Notes under the pieces: generated by a model
Told to the model about the DNA's origin: nothing
The model's database searches: none
The model's input: the letters and a program-made list of their open reading frames with translations, nothing else
Shown here: positions 22,972 through 30,790 of the stretch, piece after piece
Layout of the letters: each line of letters begins with the position of its first letter
Position numbering within the stretch: position 1 is the first letter of the stretch
Virus record (IMG/VR): IMGVR_UViG_3300021559_000320
Location: 1-33,042 of that record
Reading direction: 5' to 3' (one strand)
DNA length: 33,042 nucleotides
Source of the DNA: a virus
Position numbers and translations under genes: made by a program

Positions 22972-23450
22972 GCCGGCGGCACGTCCCAGCGGGTGAGGAG
23001 CTGATCGCGCAGGTACAGCTCCCAGTGCCCGGCGGCGAGGCGGGCCTCGGGCTGCGGTTCGTCGGCGATGGTGATGTCCAGCTTGCCGTTGCCCGGATCT
23101 TTGACGATGACGCGCTCGGTAAGCTGCAGCTTGATGCTGAGGTCGACCTTGTCGTGGTCGATGATGTCGGCCTCGAACGCGATGCCGCTTTGCCGCTTGT
23201 CGACATTGTCGAGCAGCTCGGACTGGTGGACGCGCAGCCATATCAGGATGGCCAGCCACACCACCAGCGGATCGCCGGCGAAGTCGGTGAGGATAAGGTT
23301 AAGCGTGTACGCGGTCTCGAAGCTGAGACCAGGCGCGTAGGTGCTGTGCAGTGCGCCGGCGTCGATGAACACCAGCAGGCGCTCCGGATCGCGGGCGAGA
23401 TCAGGCAGCGCGGCAACGAGGGCGGCGCGCAGGCTGGCGGGTTTTTTCAT
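22968..23450 (-). CDS. R: Tail completion protein gpR
   Basis: A 160-residue protein (P2 gpR, 155), beginning M-K-K-P-A-S-L-R-A-A-L with the family's F-I-D-A-G segment and Y-T-L-N-L-I-L-T-D-F near residue 48. It works with gpS at the head-proximal tail end. Its ATG overlaps the stop of the spanin gene (ATGA). Confidence 0.92.
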   Translation of the reverse strand: MKKPASLRAALVAALPDLARDPERLLVFIDAGALHSTYAPGLSFETAYTLNLILTDFAGDPLVVWLAILIWLRVHQSELLDNVDKRQSGIAFEADIIDHDKVDLSIKLQLTERVIVKDPGNGKLDITIADEPQPEARLAAGHWELYLRDQLLTRWDVPPA

Positions 23451-24019
23451 GGTGATGCGTCACTACCAGCAGCGCCGGTGCTGTGCTCGCGCAACCAGGC
23501 TTGCAGCTTCCGTTCTTGATCTGCGATCGCTGGCGTGGGAGCTTGTCCATTGACGTGCACCCAGTCTTGCAGCGCGATCAACTGCTCGGCGACGGCGTGG
23601 CAGGTGGTGTAGTTGTCGACGAGGGTGCCGGCGACGGCAGAGAGTGCAAGGCCGCTGGGCTGCGCATCAGCAGCTCCGGCGGGGCCGGGCAAACCATTCG
23701 CCGCGGCGGCGTCGTGCACGCGGACAAAGCCAGCAGGCACAGTGCAGGCAGCGTCAGCTTGTGCAGTGACATAGACGGGAATCTCTCTGGTAATGGTGGC
23801 GCCGCGCTCATGGATGACTTGCACGCGATCGACGTACTTCACGACGATGTGGTCGCTGCTCTGTTTCTGCGCGAGCTGGGCCTGCGCGGTGCGAACGTCG
23901 GCTTCGGCGGCGGTGGCGCGCGCCTCAGCCGCGTCGATGCGATGGCTGGTGATCCACACGTAGAGGCACAACGCGGCGATCAGCGCGATGCCGAACAGGA
24001 TCTGGCGCAGCAGCGTCAT
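23447..24019 (-). CDS. lysB: Inner-membrane spanin (Rz/LysB-like)
   Basis: A 190-residue protein with one N-terminal membrane helix (about residues 6-24, I-L-F-G-I-A-L-I-A-A-L) followed by an Ala/Gln-rich coiled coil (about 28-55), the layout of i-spanins that link inner and outer membranes at lysis. It is placed after the endolysin and overlaps its stop (ATGA at 24019). The outer-membrane partner is encoded inside it in another frame. Much longer in-frame readings upstream run through the endolysin and are shadows. Confidence 0.85.
   Translation of the reverse strand: MTLLRQILFGIALIAALCLYVWITSHRIDAAEARATAAEADVRTAQAQLAQKQSSDHIVVKYVDRVQVIHERGATITREIPVYVTAQADAACTVPAGFVRVHDAAAANGLPGPAGAADAQPSGLALSAVAGTLVDNYTTCHAVAEQLIALQDWVHVNGQAPTPAIADQERKLQAWLREHSTGAAGSDASP
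23578..23772 (-). CDS. lysC: Outer-membrane spanin lipoprotein (Rz1/LysC-like)
   Basis: A 64-residue lipoprotein encoded wholly within lysB in a different frame. Signal: M-S-L-H-K-L then a hydrophobic stretch ending L-S-A-C with the lipidated Cys19. The mature part is short and Pro-rich, P-P-R-R-M-V-C-P-A-P-P, as in Rz1 proteins. An ATG 13 codons upstream is possible but would spoil the signal peptide. Confidence 0.82.
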   Translation of the reverse strand: MSLHKLTLPALCLLALSACTTPPRRMVCPAPPELLMRSPAALHSLPSPAPSSTTTPPATPSPSS

Positions 24020-24828
24020 GCGGCCTCCGCCTGCGGCGCGGTGCTGTGGCGTTTGTAGGCGGTGGCCAGCTTGGTGTCGTACAAGTTGTCGGCATACGCC
24101 GGGCCGTTGTAGATCTTCGCGAACGCGGCCCACTTGCGGCCGCGCAGCGCCTTGAGCATGTCGGGGTCGAGCTGGACGAACTTGACGAAAGCAGCGAGTT
24201 GATAGCCTTCGCCACGCGCGAAGTCGTCGGACAGGGCGATCGCATCGGCATAGCCGAGCGCGGCCGCGTGGTAGCCCATGATCTGAAAGCGACCCCAACT
24301 GCAGCTCGCGTAGGCTGCCTCGGTATGGATATCGCGTGCCTGGAACAGGCGCGGCCACTCGCCGACACCGCCGACGTAGCCGCCGCGTTGCTGCGACAGG
24401 ATCGACGCAGGCGCATGCACGTTGTTCGGGTCGATGCCTACGGCGACCAGCTGCTTCCAGAACACATGGCGCTCGAACAGGATCACCACGCGACCATCGG
24501 GCAGGAAGCCACCTCGCGGGCTCTCGACCTCGATCACGGCGTTGATCGCGGCCGGGTCGCAGTCGAGCGTCGCGGCGGCCTGCTCGATGTCGCGCTGGTT
24601 GAGCGCACGCGGGTCGGTCTGGCCCTGCAGCGCGGCTTGCGTACGCAAGCCGGCGATACCGTCCACCACCTGGCCGTGATCGCGCTGGAACGCACGCACG
24701 GCGGTCTCGGTGGCCGCACCGAACCACCCGTCAGTGCTGACGCGATAGCCGGCACGTACCAGCCGCGTCTGCAGCACGGTGACGTCAGCGCCGTGGTCAC
24801 CCGCGCGCAGGCTGTTTGGGTTGTTCAT
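24016..24828 (-). CDS. lysA: Endolysin with peptidoglycan-binding and N-acetylmuramidase domains
   Basis: A 270-residue cell-wall hydrolase. Residues about 8-70 form a peptidoglycan-binding domain: L-R-A-G-D-H-G-A-D-V-T-V-L-Q near the start, then D-G-W-F-G-A-A-T-E-T-A-V-R-A-F-Q. Residues about 85-265 match the N-acetylmuramidase (DUF3380) family with V-I-E-V-E-S, L-F-E-R-H-V-F-W and S-W-G-R-F-Q-I-M-G. No signal peptide is present, so release depends on the holins. The ATG at 24828 lies 31 bases inside the holin gene. Confidence 0.9.
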   Translation of the reverse strand: MNNPNSLRAGDHGADVTVLQTRLVRAGYRVSTDGWFGAATETAVRAFQRDHGQVVDGIAGLRTQAALQGQTDPRALNQRDIEQAAATLDCDPAAINAVIEVESPRGGFLPDGRVVILFERHVFWKQLVAVGIDPNNVHAPASILSQQRGGYVGGVGEWPRLFQARDIHTEAAYASCSWGRFQIMGYHAAALGYADAIALSDDFARGEGYQLAAFVKFVQLDPDMLKALRGRKWAAFAKIYNGPAYADNLYDTKLATAYKRHSTAPQAEAA

Positions 24829-25105
24829 GGGTGTCTGTCCGTAGGATGGCGGCGACGTTGCCGCGGGCGGTGAGGCTGAGCACGCACAGCACCACTGAGA
24901 TGCCGAGGTCGCCGGCGTGGATGTCACCCGGCGGGTACTGGCCCAGCACGATGCCGAGCGCGGTACTGCCGGTGGAGACGATCAGCAGCCAGGCGGCCAT
25001 GCTGACGATGGGCCGGTAGCGGGCGCCCTCGCGGCGGTACATGAAGAGGCGCACGCAGGTGATGGCGTTGGTGGCGAACAGCAGCAGAGCGATCAGGTGA
25101 GCCAT
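24797..25105 (-). CDS. Putative 3-TM phage holin
   Basis: A 102-residue protein with three hydrophobic segments (about residues 2-20, 34-56, 64-85) and a charged tail, the layout of the putative 3TM phage holin family. Its ATG overlaps the stop of the preceding holin-like gene as TAATG, and its 3' end overlaps the endolysin. It would control the timing of lysis. Confidence 0.8.
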   Translation of the reverse strand: MAHLIALLLFATNAITCVRLFMYRREGARYRPIVSMAAWLLIVSTGSTALGIVLGQYPPGDIHAGDLGISVVLCVLSLTARGNVAAILRTDTHEQPKQPARG

Positions 25106-25467
25106 TACGGGCCTCCGCGGCGCAGCCAGTTGTTGACCCAGCTGGTGAGGTCGATCGTCTTGATGCGCTCGATCAGCTGGACGGTGAGCGCGATGACGAT
25201 GGCGGCGGCGATGAAGGCTGCGACACCGGATTCCTGCAGGTGGATCTGCCGCATGAGCAGTGGTGCGGCGAGGTAGCCCATGATCCAGCTGATGCCGAAG
25301 TAGGCCAGCCGCGAGAGCATCGAAACATCACGCGCATGCAGTGCCATCAACGCGGCGCCGGCAAACGCACCGATGATGGCGTTGCCGTCGATGCCAGGGA
25401 TGAGCGTGGCGATGCTGACGCCGGTGGCAACGAGGGCGATGGAGCTGGTGGTAGTCGGTTCGGCCAT
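25105..25467 (-). CDS. Putative phage holin, second lysis membrane protein
   Basis: A 120-residue protein with several hydrophobic segments (about 8-25, 30-45, 50-72, 80-98) and the P-G-I-D-G-N-A-I-I-G-A-F-A-G motif, as in the P2-like phage holin families found next to a 3TM holin. It may be the holin proper and the downstream protein the antiholin, or the reverse; the sequence does not tell. Confidence 0.75.
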   Translation of the reverse strand: MAEPTTTSSIALVATGVSIATLIPGIDGNAIIGAFAGAALMALHARDVSMLSRLAYFGISWIMGYLAAPLLMRQIHLQESGVAAFIAAAIVIALTVQLIERIKTIDLTSWVNNWLRRGGP

Positions 25468-25479
25468 CGGATTCCCCTG

Positions 25480-25689
25480 TCAGTTCCAGAGCTGCACCAG
25501 CGCGGTCTGCGACTGCGTGGCCTGTACGGTGTCGGGCAGGTGGACGGCGGTGCCGATCGGCAACACGACGCCGAGGTCGGCGAGGCCGGGGTTGGCGGCG
25601 AGCGCCGCCTCGGTGACGCCCTCGGTGCGACCCAACGCGCGCTGGCACAGCGCGTCGAGGGTTTCGCCCTGATTGGCACGCACGATCAC
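25480..25689 (-). CDS. X: Tail protein gpX (LysM-like)
   Basis: A 69-residue protein; P2 gpX has 67. It shows the LysM-like pattern Q-G-E-T-L-D-A-L-C near the start and V-L-P-I-G-T-A-V-H-L-P near residues 42-52. GTG start at 25689, overlapping the gpL stop (GTGA). Confidence 0.9.
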   Translation of the reverse strand: MIVRANQGETLDALCQRALGRTEGVTEAALAANPGLADLGVVLPIGTAVHLPDTVQATQSQTALVQLWN

Positions 25690-26150
25690 AGCAGCTCCAC
25701 GTCCGCACGCGGGCGGCCGAGGATGTCGCGGATGGCGTAACGGGTGTTGCGGCGGTAGTCGTCGACGGTTTGGTCGAGCGTGTCGGCGCGCTTGTCGCCG
25801 GTGTGGGTGGTGTCGACGTCGCGGTAGCGCTCGATCAGCTCGGCCTGCACGGTGGCGTAGACGGCACGGGTGTACAGCAGCACCAGGCGCGAGGTGCCGG
25901 CGATGACCTTGCTGGGCACATCGGCGAGCTTGGCGCGGCCAAGGTCGAGCTGCTGCTGTTGCCAGGCGTCGAGCTGGTCCTCGACGGCGGACATGGCGAG
26001 CGCAATGCACTCGGTGAGGCGCGCGTTGGTGATGGTGCCGTCGACGCGCATCACGGCGCGAGCGTCGGCGAGGTCGATGGACGGATACCAGTCGCCGGAA
26101 CGGAGGGGATCGGGCGCGGTGGTGGGCGCGGTGGCGACAAGACCGGACAT
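25686..26150 (-). CDS. L: Head completion protein gpL
   Basis: A 154-residue protein (P2 gpL, 169) of the head completion family: W-Y-P-S-I-D-L-A-D-A-R near residue 21, I-A-L-A-M near 49, Y-R-D-V-D-T-T near 108 and a C-terminal Y-R-R-N-T-R-Y-A-I-R-D-I segment. It seals the filled head. A 112-base gap with no gene separates it from gpM. Confidence 0.92.
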   Translation of the reverse strand: MSGLVATAPTTAPDPLRSGDWYPSIDLADARAVMRVDGTITNARLTECIALAMSAVEDQLDAWQQQQLDLGRAKLADVPSKVIAGTSRLVLLYTRAVYATVQAELIERYRDVDTTHTGDKRADTLDQTVDDYRRNTRYAIRDILGRPRADVELL

Positions 26151-26262
26151 CGAGACCTCAACTAGGTGCAGCTCGGAATAGGTGCGGCGGTGATCGGTGG
26201 CGCATCGAGTGGGAGAGAGTTCACACGATGTCCACCGAGCCGCCGCGGTGCTCGGGGCGAGC

Positions 26263-26928
26263 TCAGTTGGCGGTCGACGCAGGTGGAGCCAGCTGCTTTT
26301 GCAGCTTGGTGATCTCCGTCTTGATGCCGAGTCGCGCGTTCAGTTGCAGCGCACGCTGCAGATGGTCGAGTGCCTGTGCGGGTGATTCTTCGCGCAGGGC
26401 CAGGCCGATGGCCTTGTGGAGTTTGGCGCGCACCTCATCCGGCATGTCGCGCCCGTGGGTGAGTTGTCCAACCTGCAGGAGCTGGGCGGCGGTGACGTTG
26501 CCGCCATCGGCCAGACCGGCACGCTCGGCGATTTCCTCTACCACCAGGGTGGCGAGGTCGCGCTGGTAGTGCTCGGGCAGCTGCAGGTTATGGGTGAGCA
26601 TGTGCTCGGCCATAACCAGCGCGCCGTCGACGTCACCAGTGTCGATGTGCCAGACCATGACGGTGGCGAACACGTCGTCCTGCACCGGCTGGTCGGCCTG
26701 CAACACGCCTTCGACCCATGCCTGGTACTCCGGCAGGCGCTGGCGTTTGACTGCGATCTTCTGCTCGATCGACTTGATGAGCTTGAGGGCGCGCTTGTCC
26801 TCGGCGAGCTTGGCGAGCATGAGTTCGTAGGCGCTGCCGGATACGGTGCCGGCACCCGTGCTCGCCGCCTCGGCCGAAGCCTGGGCGGCGAGCACGCGCT
26901 CACGATGACGCATGGCGGGACTGGTCAT
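26263..26928 (-). CDS. M: Terminase small subunit gpM
   Basis: A 221-residue protein; P2 gpM has 247. The start M-T-S-P-A-M-R-H-R-E-R-V-L-A, Y-x-L-M-L-A-K-L-A-E-D-K-R-A-L-K near residue 33 and V-W-H-I-D-T-G-D-V-D-G-A-L near 93 are hallmarks of the P2 terminase endonuclease subunit. With gpP it cuts and packages DNA. Confidence 0.93.
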   Translation of the reverse strand: MTSPAMRHRERVLAAQASAEAASTGAGTVSGSAYELMLAKLAEDKRALKLIKSIEQKIAVKRQRLPEYQAWVEGVLQADQPVQDDVFATVMVWHIDTGDVDGALVMAEHMLTHNLQLPEHYQRDLATLVVEEIAERAGLADGGNVTAAQLLQVGQLTHGRDMPDEVRAKLHKAIGLALREESPAQALDHLQRALQLNARLGIKTEITKLQKQLAPPASTAN

Positions 26929-26939
26929 CGTGGCGATCC

Positions 26940-27953
26940 TCAGGCGTTCTTGATTTCGATGTTCTCGAACAGCGCCACGGTGCCGAACTGTTCGACCACG
27001 TAGGCGTCGTTCGAGGACTCGTAGTTCTCGATCTGGTCGCGCTCCGGTTTGTCGCGCAATAGGCGGCGCCGCGCGTTTTCCTGCCAGTAGATGGACAGGT
27101 TGCTGAGCGGCGTGACGAACACCCCGTTGTCCGGGAAGCCCGGCACGCGCACTGCCGGCAGACCGCCCATGGTGTCGTGACTGATCAGGATGTCGCTGGC
27201 CAGCTCGTCGGTGGCGCGCTGGTCGCGGTTGATCTTGGCGAACATCTTGTCGTGTAGCAGTTTGCGGCCGCAGATGGCGACGAGGTCGGTGGCGTCGCGG
27301 TACGGCTCGTCGAGCAGCATCACGGCGTCGTAGACCAGCGCGTCGAGGTTTGCGTAGTCGGTGCCGGCGCCCGTGCCGACGAGAATTCTGCCGGCGGTGC
27401 CGCCTTCCTTCATCCAGTGCGACGGCGCCTCGGTGCGGACATGCTGCAGCCAGCCAATGTTGACGTCTTGCAGCAGTGGGTTGGTGACGCGATCGGTGTC
27501 GGCGGCGACGCTGGTGCCGTTGAAGCCGATCAGGATGCGATCCAGTGCCTGGCGCTTGATGATGGCGTCGCGCAACCGCGTCTGGAAGTCGGGGAACTTG
27601 GCCCAGGCATCGATCAGCGCGTACGGAATCGCCGTATCGAAGTTGGTCTTCTCGCAGCGGTAGCCGTTGTCCTTCAGGTCGCTGACGTTGCGCGGGGTGC
27701 GATCCTTTGTCTTGGTGTTGGTGCGGCCAGCCACGGTGCCGGACACACCCAGCTTGACCTTGTCACCCTCCTGCTGCTGGACGCCGATCATGTTGATGCG
27801 GCCGAGGAACGCGCTGCTGGCCTGCAGCTGGTCTTCCAGCGTCTGCTGCACGGTGGGGGTGACGGAGAATTGTTCGGCGGCGCTTTCCACGCCATTGAGC
27901 TGGGCCACACGCTGGGTGTAGGCGTTGAAAAGACGGCGGGTATCGTTGCGCAT
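26940..27953 (-). CDS. N: Major capsid protein gpN
   Basis: A 337-residue protein (P2 gpN, 357). The start M-R-N-D-T-R-R-L-F-N-A-Y, the F-L-G-R-I-N-M-I-G-V segment near 45 and L-L-H-D-K-M-F near 240 belong to the P2 capsid family. The start at 27953 is chosen on family length; an in-frame ATG at 28091 would overlap gpO. The N-terminus is probably cleaved by gpO during head maturation, as in P2. Confidence 0.94.
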   Translation of the reverse strand: MRNDTRRLFNAYTQRVAQLNGVESAAEQFSVTPTVQQTLEDQLQASSAFLGRINMIGVQQQEGDKVKLGVSGTVAGRTNTKTKDRTPRNVSDLKDNGYRCEKTNFDTAIPYALIDAWAKFPDFQTRLRDAIIKRQALDRILIGFNGTSVAADTDRVTNPLLQDVNIGWLQHVRTEAPSHWMKEGGTAGRILVGTGAGTDYANLDALVYDAVMLLDEPYRDATDLVAICGRKLLHDKMFAKINRDQRATDELASDILISHDTMGGLPAVRVPGFPDNGVFVTPLSNLSIYWQENARRRLLRDKPERDQIENYESSNDAYVVEQFGTVALFENIEIKNA

Positions 27954-28017
27954 GGGGTGCTCCGTGGCGGGCAGGCGGTAGCGGTGGACGGCGGTTCGAA
28001 AGTGAAAGCGGAGTCGA

Positions 28018-28881
28018 TCAGCAGTCGGTTTGTGCGGCGTTTCCGCCACCGCTTGCCGCTGGTCGTGGCAGGCTGCCCGGCGCGGCTTCAAGCTGGCTGA
28101 GCAAGGTGTTGAACTGTTCGCGGTCAGTGGTGCTGGCCGCTTCGATCGCGCCCAGGCGCGCGGTAAGCGCGGTGAACTGGTCGGCGAATTGCTGCGTCAC
28201 GGCAGTGTCGCGCGTGGCGAATTGCTCCAGCGTGTCAGCCATGCCCTGCAGGGCTTCGCCGACTTCGCCCAACTGACCGTCGTTGGTCTTGAACTTGGCG
28301 CTGATCTTGGCGAGCTTTTCCTTGATCGCGGCGAACAGCGTGCTGGCGCTGGTGTCGGCCGGCTCGTCTTCCCATTCGATCTCGATCGGATCGACGGCTG
28401 CTGTGAACAGGTTGTCGGGATGTTGTTTGCGTGCAGCGAACGGATTGGCGTCGGGATGCTGCGAGGCGAAGGTGAGGATCTCGGTGCCGAGGCTGGCCGG
28501 GCTGTCGGTGATGCCGAGGCCGGACAGATAAGGCAGGCCGGTATCGGCGAATTTCGGCGTGATCTCGATGCTTGAGTAGATCTTCTGGCGAGCCTTGACC
28601 AGGCCGACCATCTCAGGCGTCGGGTCGATCTGCGCATAAAGCGCGAGCTTGCCTTTGAGCGGACCGTCGCCGATTTCCTCGGCCTTCACGGCAGTGACGT
28701 CGCCGTATGCCTTGAACGGGCTGTCCGGCGCATAGCCGCGAATGTGCTCAGCGAAGATGCGCGCGCCGTACACCGCGGGGTTGTACGTGGCGGCCATGGC
28801 CGTGATGGCGCTGCGCTCGATCGCGCGCCCATCGGAGGTGGCGCCTTCGACAGCAACGCGGAAAAACTTGGACTTGGCCAT
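28018..28881 (-). CDS. O: Capsid scaffold and maturation protease gpO
   Basis: A 287-residue protein (P2 gpO, 284). The N-terminal half is a serine protease with likely catalytic Asp17, His46 and Ser104 (in K-I-Y-S-S-I-E), closely matching the positions in P2 gpO (Asp19, His48, Ser107). The C-terminal half is helical and Gln/Glu-rich, the scaffold part. ATG at 28881; the longer reading to 29031 passes through the promoter palindrome and is rejected. Confidence 0.93.
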   Translation of the reverse strand: MAKSKFFRVAVEGATSDGRAIERSAITAMAATYNPAVYGARIFAEHIRGYAPDSPFKAYGDVTAVKAEEIGDGPLKGKLALYAQIDPTPEMVGLVKARQKIYSSIEITPKFADTGLPYLSGLGITDSPASLGTEILTFASQHPDANPFAARKQHPDNLFTAAVDPIEIEWEDEPADTSASTLFAAIKEKLAKISAKFKTNDGQLGEVGEALQGMADTLEQFATRDTAVTQQFADQFTALTARLGAIEAASTTDREQFNTLLSQLEAAPGSLPRPAASGGGNAAQTDC

Positions 28882-28920
28882 GGACGAAACCTCGGGGTGG
28901 CGGCGCGGAGTGGAGACGCG

Positions 28921-29032
28921 GCCATCGTCGGCACCGTGCGCGAGCCGGGCAACGCGGGGCCGGTGTACCAGTGGGCTGGTACATCGCGGCCGGCAATAGA
29001 TACGTCGGTGCGCTTGCGACGATGCCGCCATG
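28921..29032. promoter_or_regulatory. Predicted bidirectional Ogr-dependent late promoter (O-N-M-L... and P-Q)
   Basis: The palindrome lies at 28964-28983. The block toward gpO reads CCGACGATGGCC (minus strand from 28931), starting 33 bases from the palindrome edge as in the V and J promoters. Toward gpP it reads GCGACGATGCCGCCATG (29016-29032), also 33 bases from the other edge. The two blocks share CGACGATG. Divergent O and P promoters with shared Ogr control are known from P2. Confidence 0.7.
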
Positions 29033-30790
29033 TTGATGTCTGCCCCCCACGTCGATCAGCGACGCGCTGCGCGCTCCCTCTTTTTTCGGGGATGGCGGGT
29101 CACGGACATTGCCGAGGAACTGGGCATTTCCCGTACCACGATCGAGTCGTGGAAGACACGCGACGCGTGGGACAAGGCGCCGATGATCGAGCGGATGGAG
29201 ACGTGCCTGGAGGCGCGCTTCATGACGCTGGTCGACAAGGACAAAAAGACCGGTGGCGACTTCAAGGAAATCGACCTACTGGGCCGACAGGTGGAACGGC
29301 TGTCACGGGTACGGCGGTATGAAGCGCCGGGCGGCAACGAGGCCGACCTAAACCCGAACATCGACAAGCGAAACGCGGGGCCGAAGCGCGCACCGAAGCG
29401 CAACGAGTTCACCGAGGAACAGATCGCCGAGCTGGTCCGTTCATTCCACGCGTCGCTGTTCGACTATCAGCACCGCTGGCGTACGTCGGCTGACGAACGC
29501 ACCCGCATGATCCTCAAGTCGCGCCAGATCGGCGCGACTTGGTACTTCGCACGAGAAGCGTTGATTGATGCCATCACCACCGGCCGCAATCAGATTTTCT
29601 TGAGCGCGTCGAAAGCCCAGGCGCACATCTTCAAGCAGTACATCCGCCAGTTTGCGCAGGAATCGTTGGGCATCGACCTGAAGGGTGATCCGATCGTTCT
29701 TTGGAACGGCGCGCACCTGTATTTTCTCGGTCAGAACGCACGTACCGCGCAGGGCTATCACGGCAATTTCTACTACGACGAGTTTTTCTGGTCGCAGAAT
29801 TTCGAGGAGATCAACAAGGTCGCCAGCGGCATGGCGATGCACAAGCAGTGGCGCAAGACGTACTTCAGTACGCCGAGCGCAACAAGCCATGCGGCCTATC
29901 CATACTGGACCGGTGACCGCTACAACCGGCGGCGCAAGAAGGAAGACCGGGTCGAGATCATCACCGACCGCGCGGCAATAGCCGAAGGCCTGCGTTGCGC
30001 CGACAAGGTATGGCGCCACATGGTGACGATCGAGGACGCCGAGCGTGGCGGCTGCGATCTGTTCGACCTGGAAGAACTGCGCACGGAGTACCCGCCGGAC
30101 GAGTTCGCGAACCTGCTGATGTGCCAGTTCATGGACGACGGCGACAGCCTGTTCACGCTGGCGATGATGCAAGGTTGCATGGTCGACAGCTGGGTCGACT
30201 GGACGGACTTGAAGCCGCTGCTGTTGCGGCCGTTCGGCATGAAGCCAGTGTGGGTGGGCTACGACCCGGCGCTGGGTCAGGGCGGCGACGGTGCCGGGCT
30301 GGTGGTGCTGGCACCGCCGGACAAGCCGGGCGGCAAGTTCCGCGCGTTGGAACGGCACCGGCTCAAGGGCATGGATTTCGAGGCGCAAGCCGAGTTCATC
30401 CGCAAGATCACCCATCGCTACCACGTGCAGCACATCGGCATCGACGTGAGCGGACTGGGCCAGGCGGTGTACCAGCTGGTGATCCAGTTCTTCCCACTGG
30501 TGCGCAAGATCACGTACTCGCCCGACGTGAAGTCGCTGATGGTGATGAAAGCGCAGAACGTGATCGACAAGGGCCGGCTGGAATTCGACGCCGGCTGGGT
30601 GGATCTGGCGCAGTCGTTCATGGCGCTCAAACGAACGATGACCGACTCCGGCCGGCACGTGAAGTACAGCGCGGGCCGCTCCGCAGAAATTGGCCACGCG
30701 GATCTCGCGTGGGCCTGCATGCACGCACTTATCAACGAACCGCTGGAAGGCCGCACCGCGGCGAACACCAGCCAGATGGAGCTCTACTGA
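29030..30790 (+). CDS. P: Terminase large subunit gpP (ATPase)
   Basis: A 586-residue protein; P2 gpP has 590. The N-terminus carries a helix-turn-helix (G-W-R-V-T-D-I-A-E-E-L-G-I-S-R-T-T-I near residues 21-38). The ATPase centre has a Walker A-like L-K-S-R-Q-I-G-A-T near 162-170 and Walker B Y-Y-D-E-F-F near 246. The C-terminal part contains V-G-Y-D-P-A near 408, typical of the RNase H-like nuclease fold. No ribosome-binding site precedes ATG 29030; a second ATG at 29036 overlaps the stop of a 4-codon frame (TGATG) and may be the true start. Confidence 0.94.
   Translation: MLMSAPHVDQRRAARSLFFRGWRVTDIAEELGISRTTIESWKTRDAWDKAPMIERMETCLEARFMTLVDKDKKTGGDFKEIDLLGRQVERLSRVRRYEAPGGNEADLNPNIDKRNAGPKRAPKRNEFTEEQIAELVRSFHASLFDYQHRWRTSADERTRMILKSRQIGATWYFAREALIDAITTGRNQIFLSASKAQAHIFKQYIRQFAQESLGIDLKGDPIVLWNGAHLYFLGQNARTAQGYHGNFYYDEFFWSQNFEEINKVASGMAMHKQWRKTYFSTPSATSHAAYPYWTGDRYNRRRKKEDRVEIITDRAAIAEGLRCADKVWRHMVTIEDAERGGCDLFDLEELRTEYPPDEFANLLMCQFMDDGDSLFTLAMMQGCMVDSWVDWTDLKPLLLRPFGMKPVWVGYDPALGQGGDGAGLVVLAPPDKPGGKFRALERHRLKGMDFEAQAEFIRKITHRYHVQHIGIDVSGLGQAVYQLVIQFFPLVRKITYSPDVKSLMVMKAQNVIDKGRLEFDAGWVDLAQSFMALKRTMTDSGRHVKYSAGRSAEIGHADLAWACMHALINEPLEGRTAANTSQMELY

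Noticed and set aside
23030-23050. GGCGAGGCGGG resembling the start of the P2 cos site
   Set aside because: It lies inside the gpR coding region and the rest of cos does not match; cos is expected beyond gpQ.
26151-26262. GC-rich hairpin in the gpL-gpM gap as a terminator
   Set aside because: The possible stem has a long loop and no T-tract on the minus strand, and termination there would separate essential head genes from their promoter.
28018-29031. Extended gpO with about 50 extra N-terminal residues
   Set aside because: The extension is read through the promoter palindrome and its catalytic residues would be displaced from the positions in P2 gpO.
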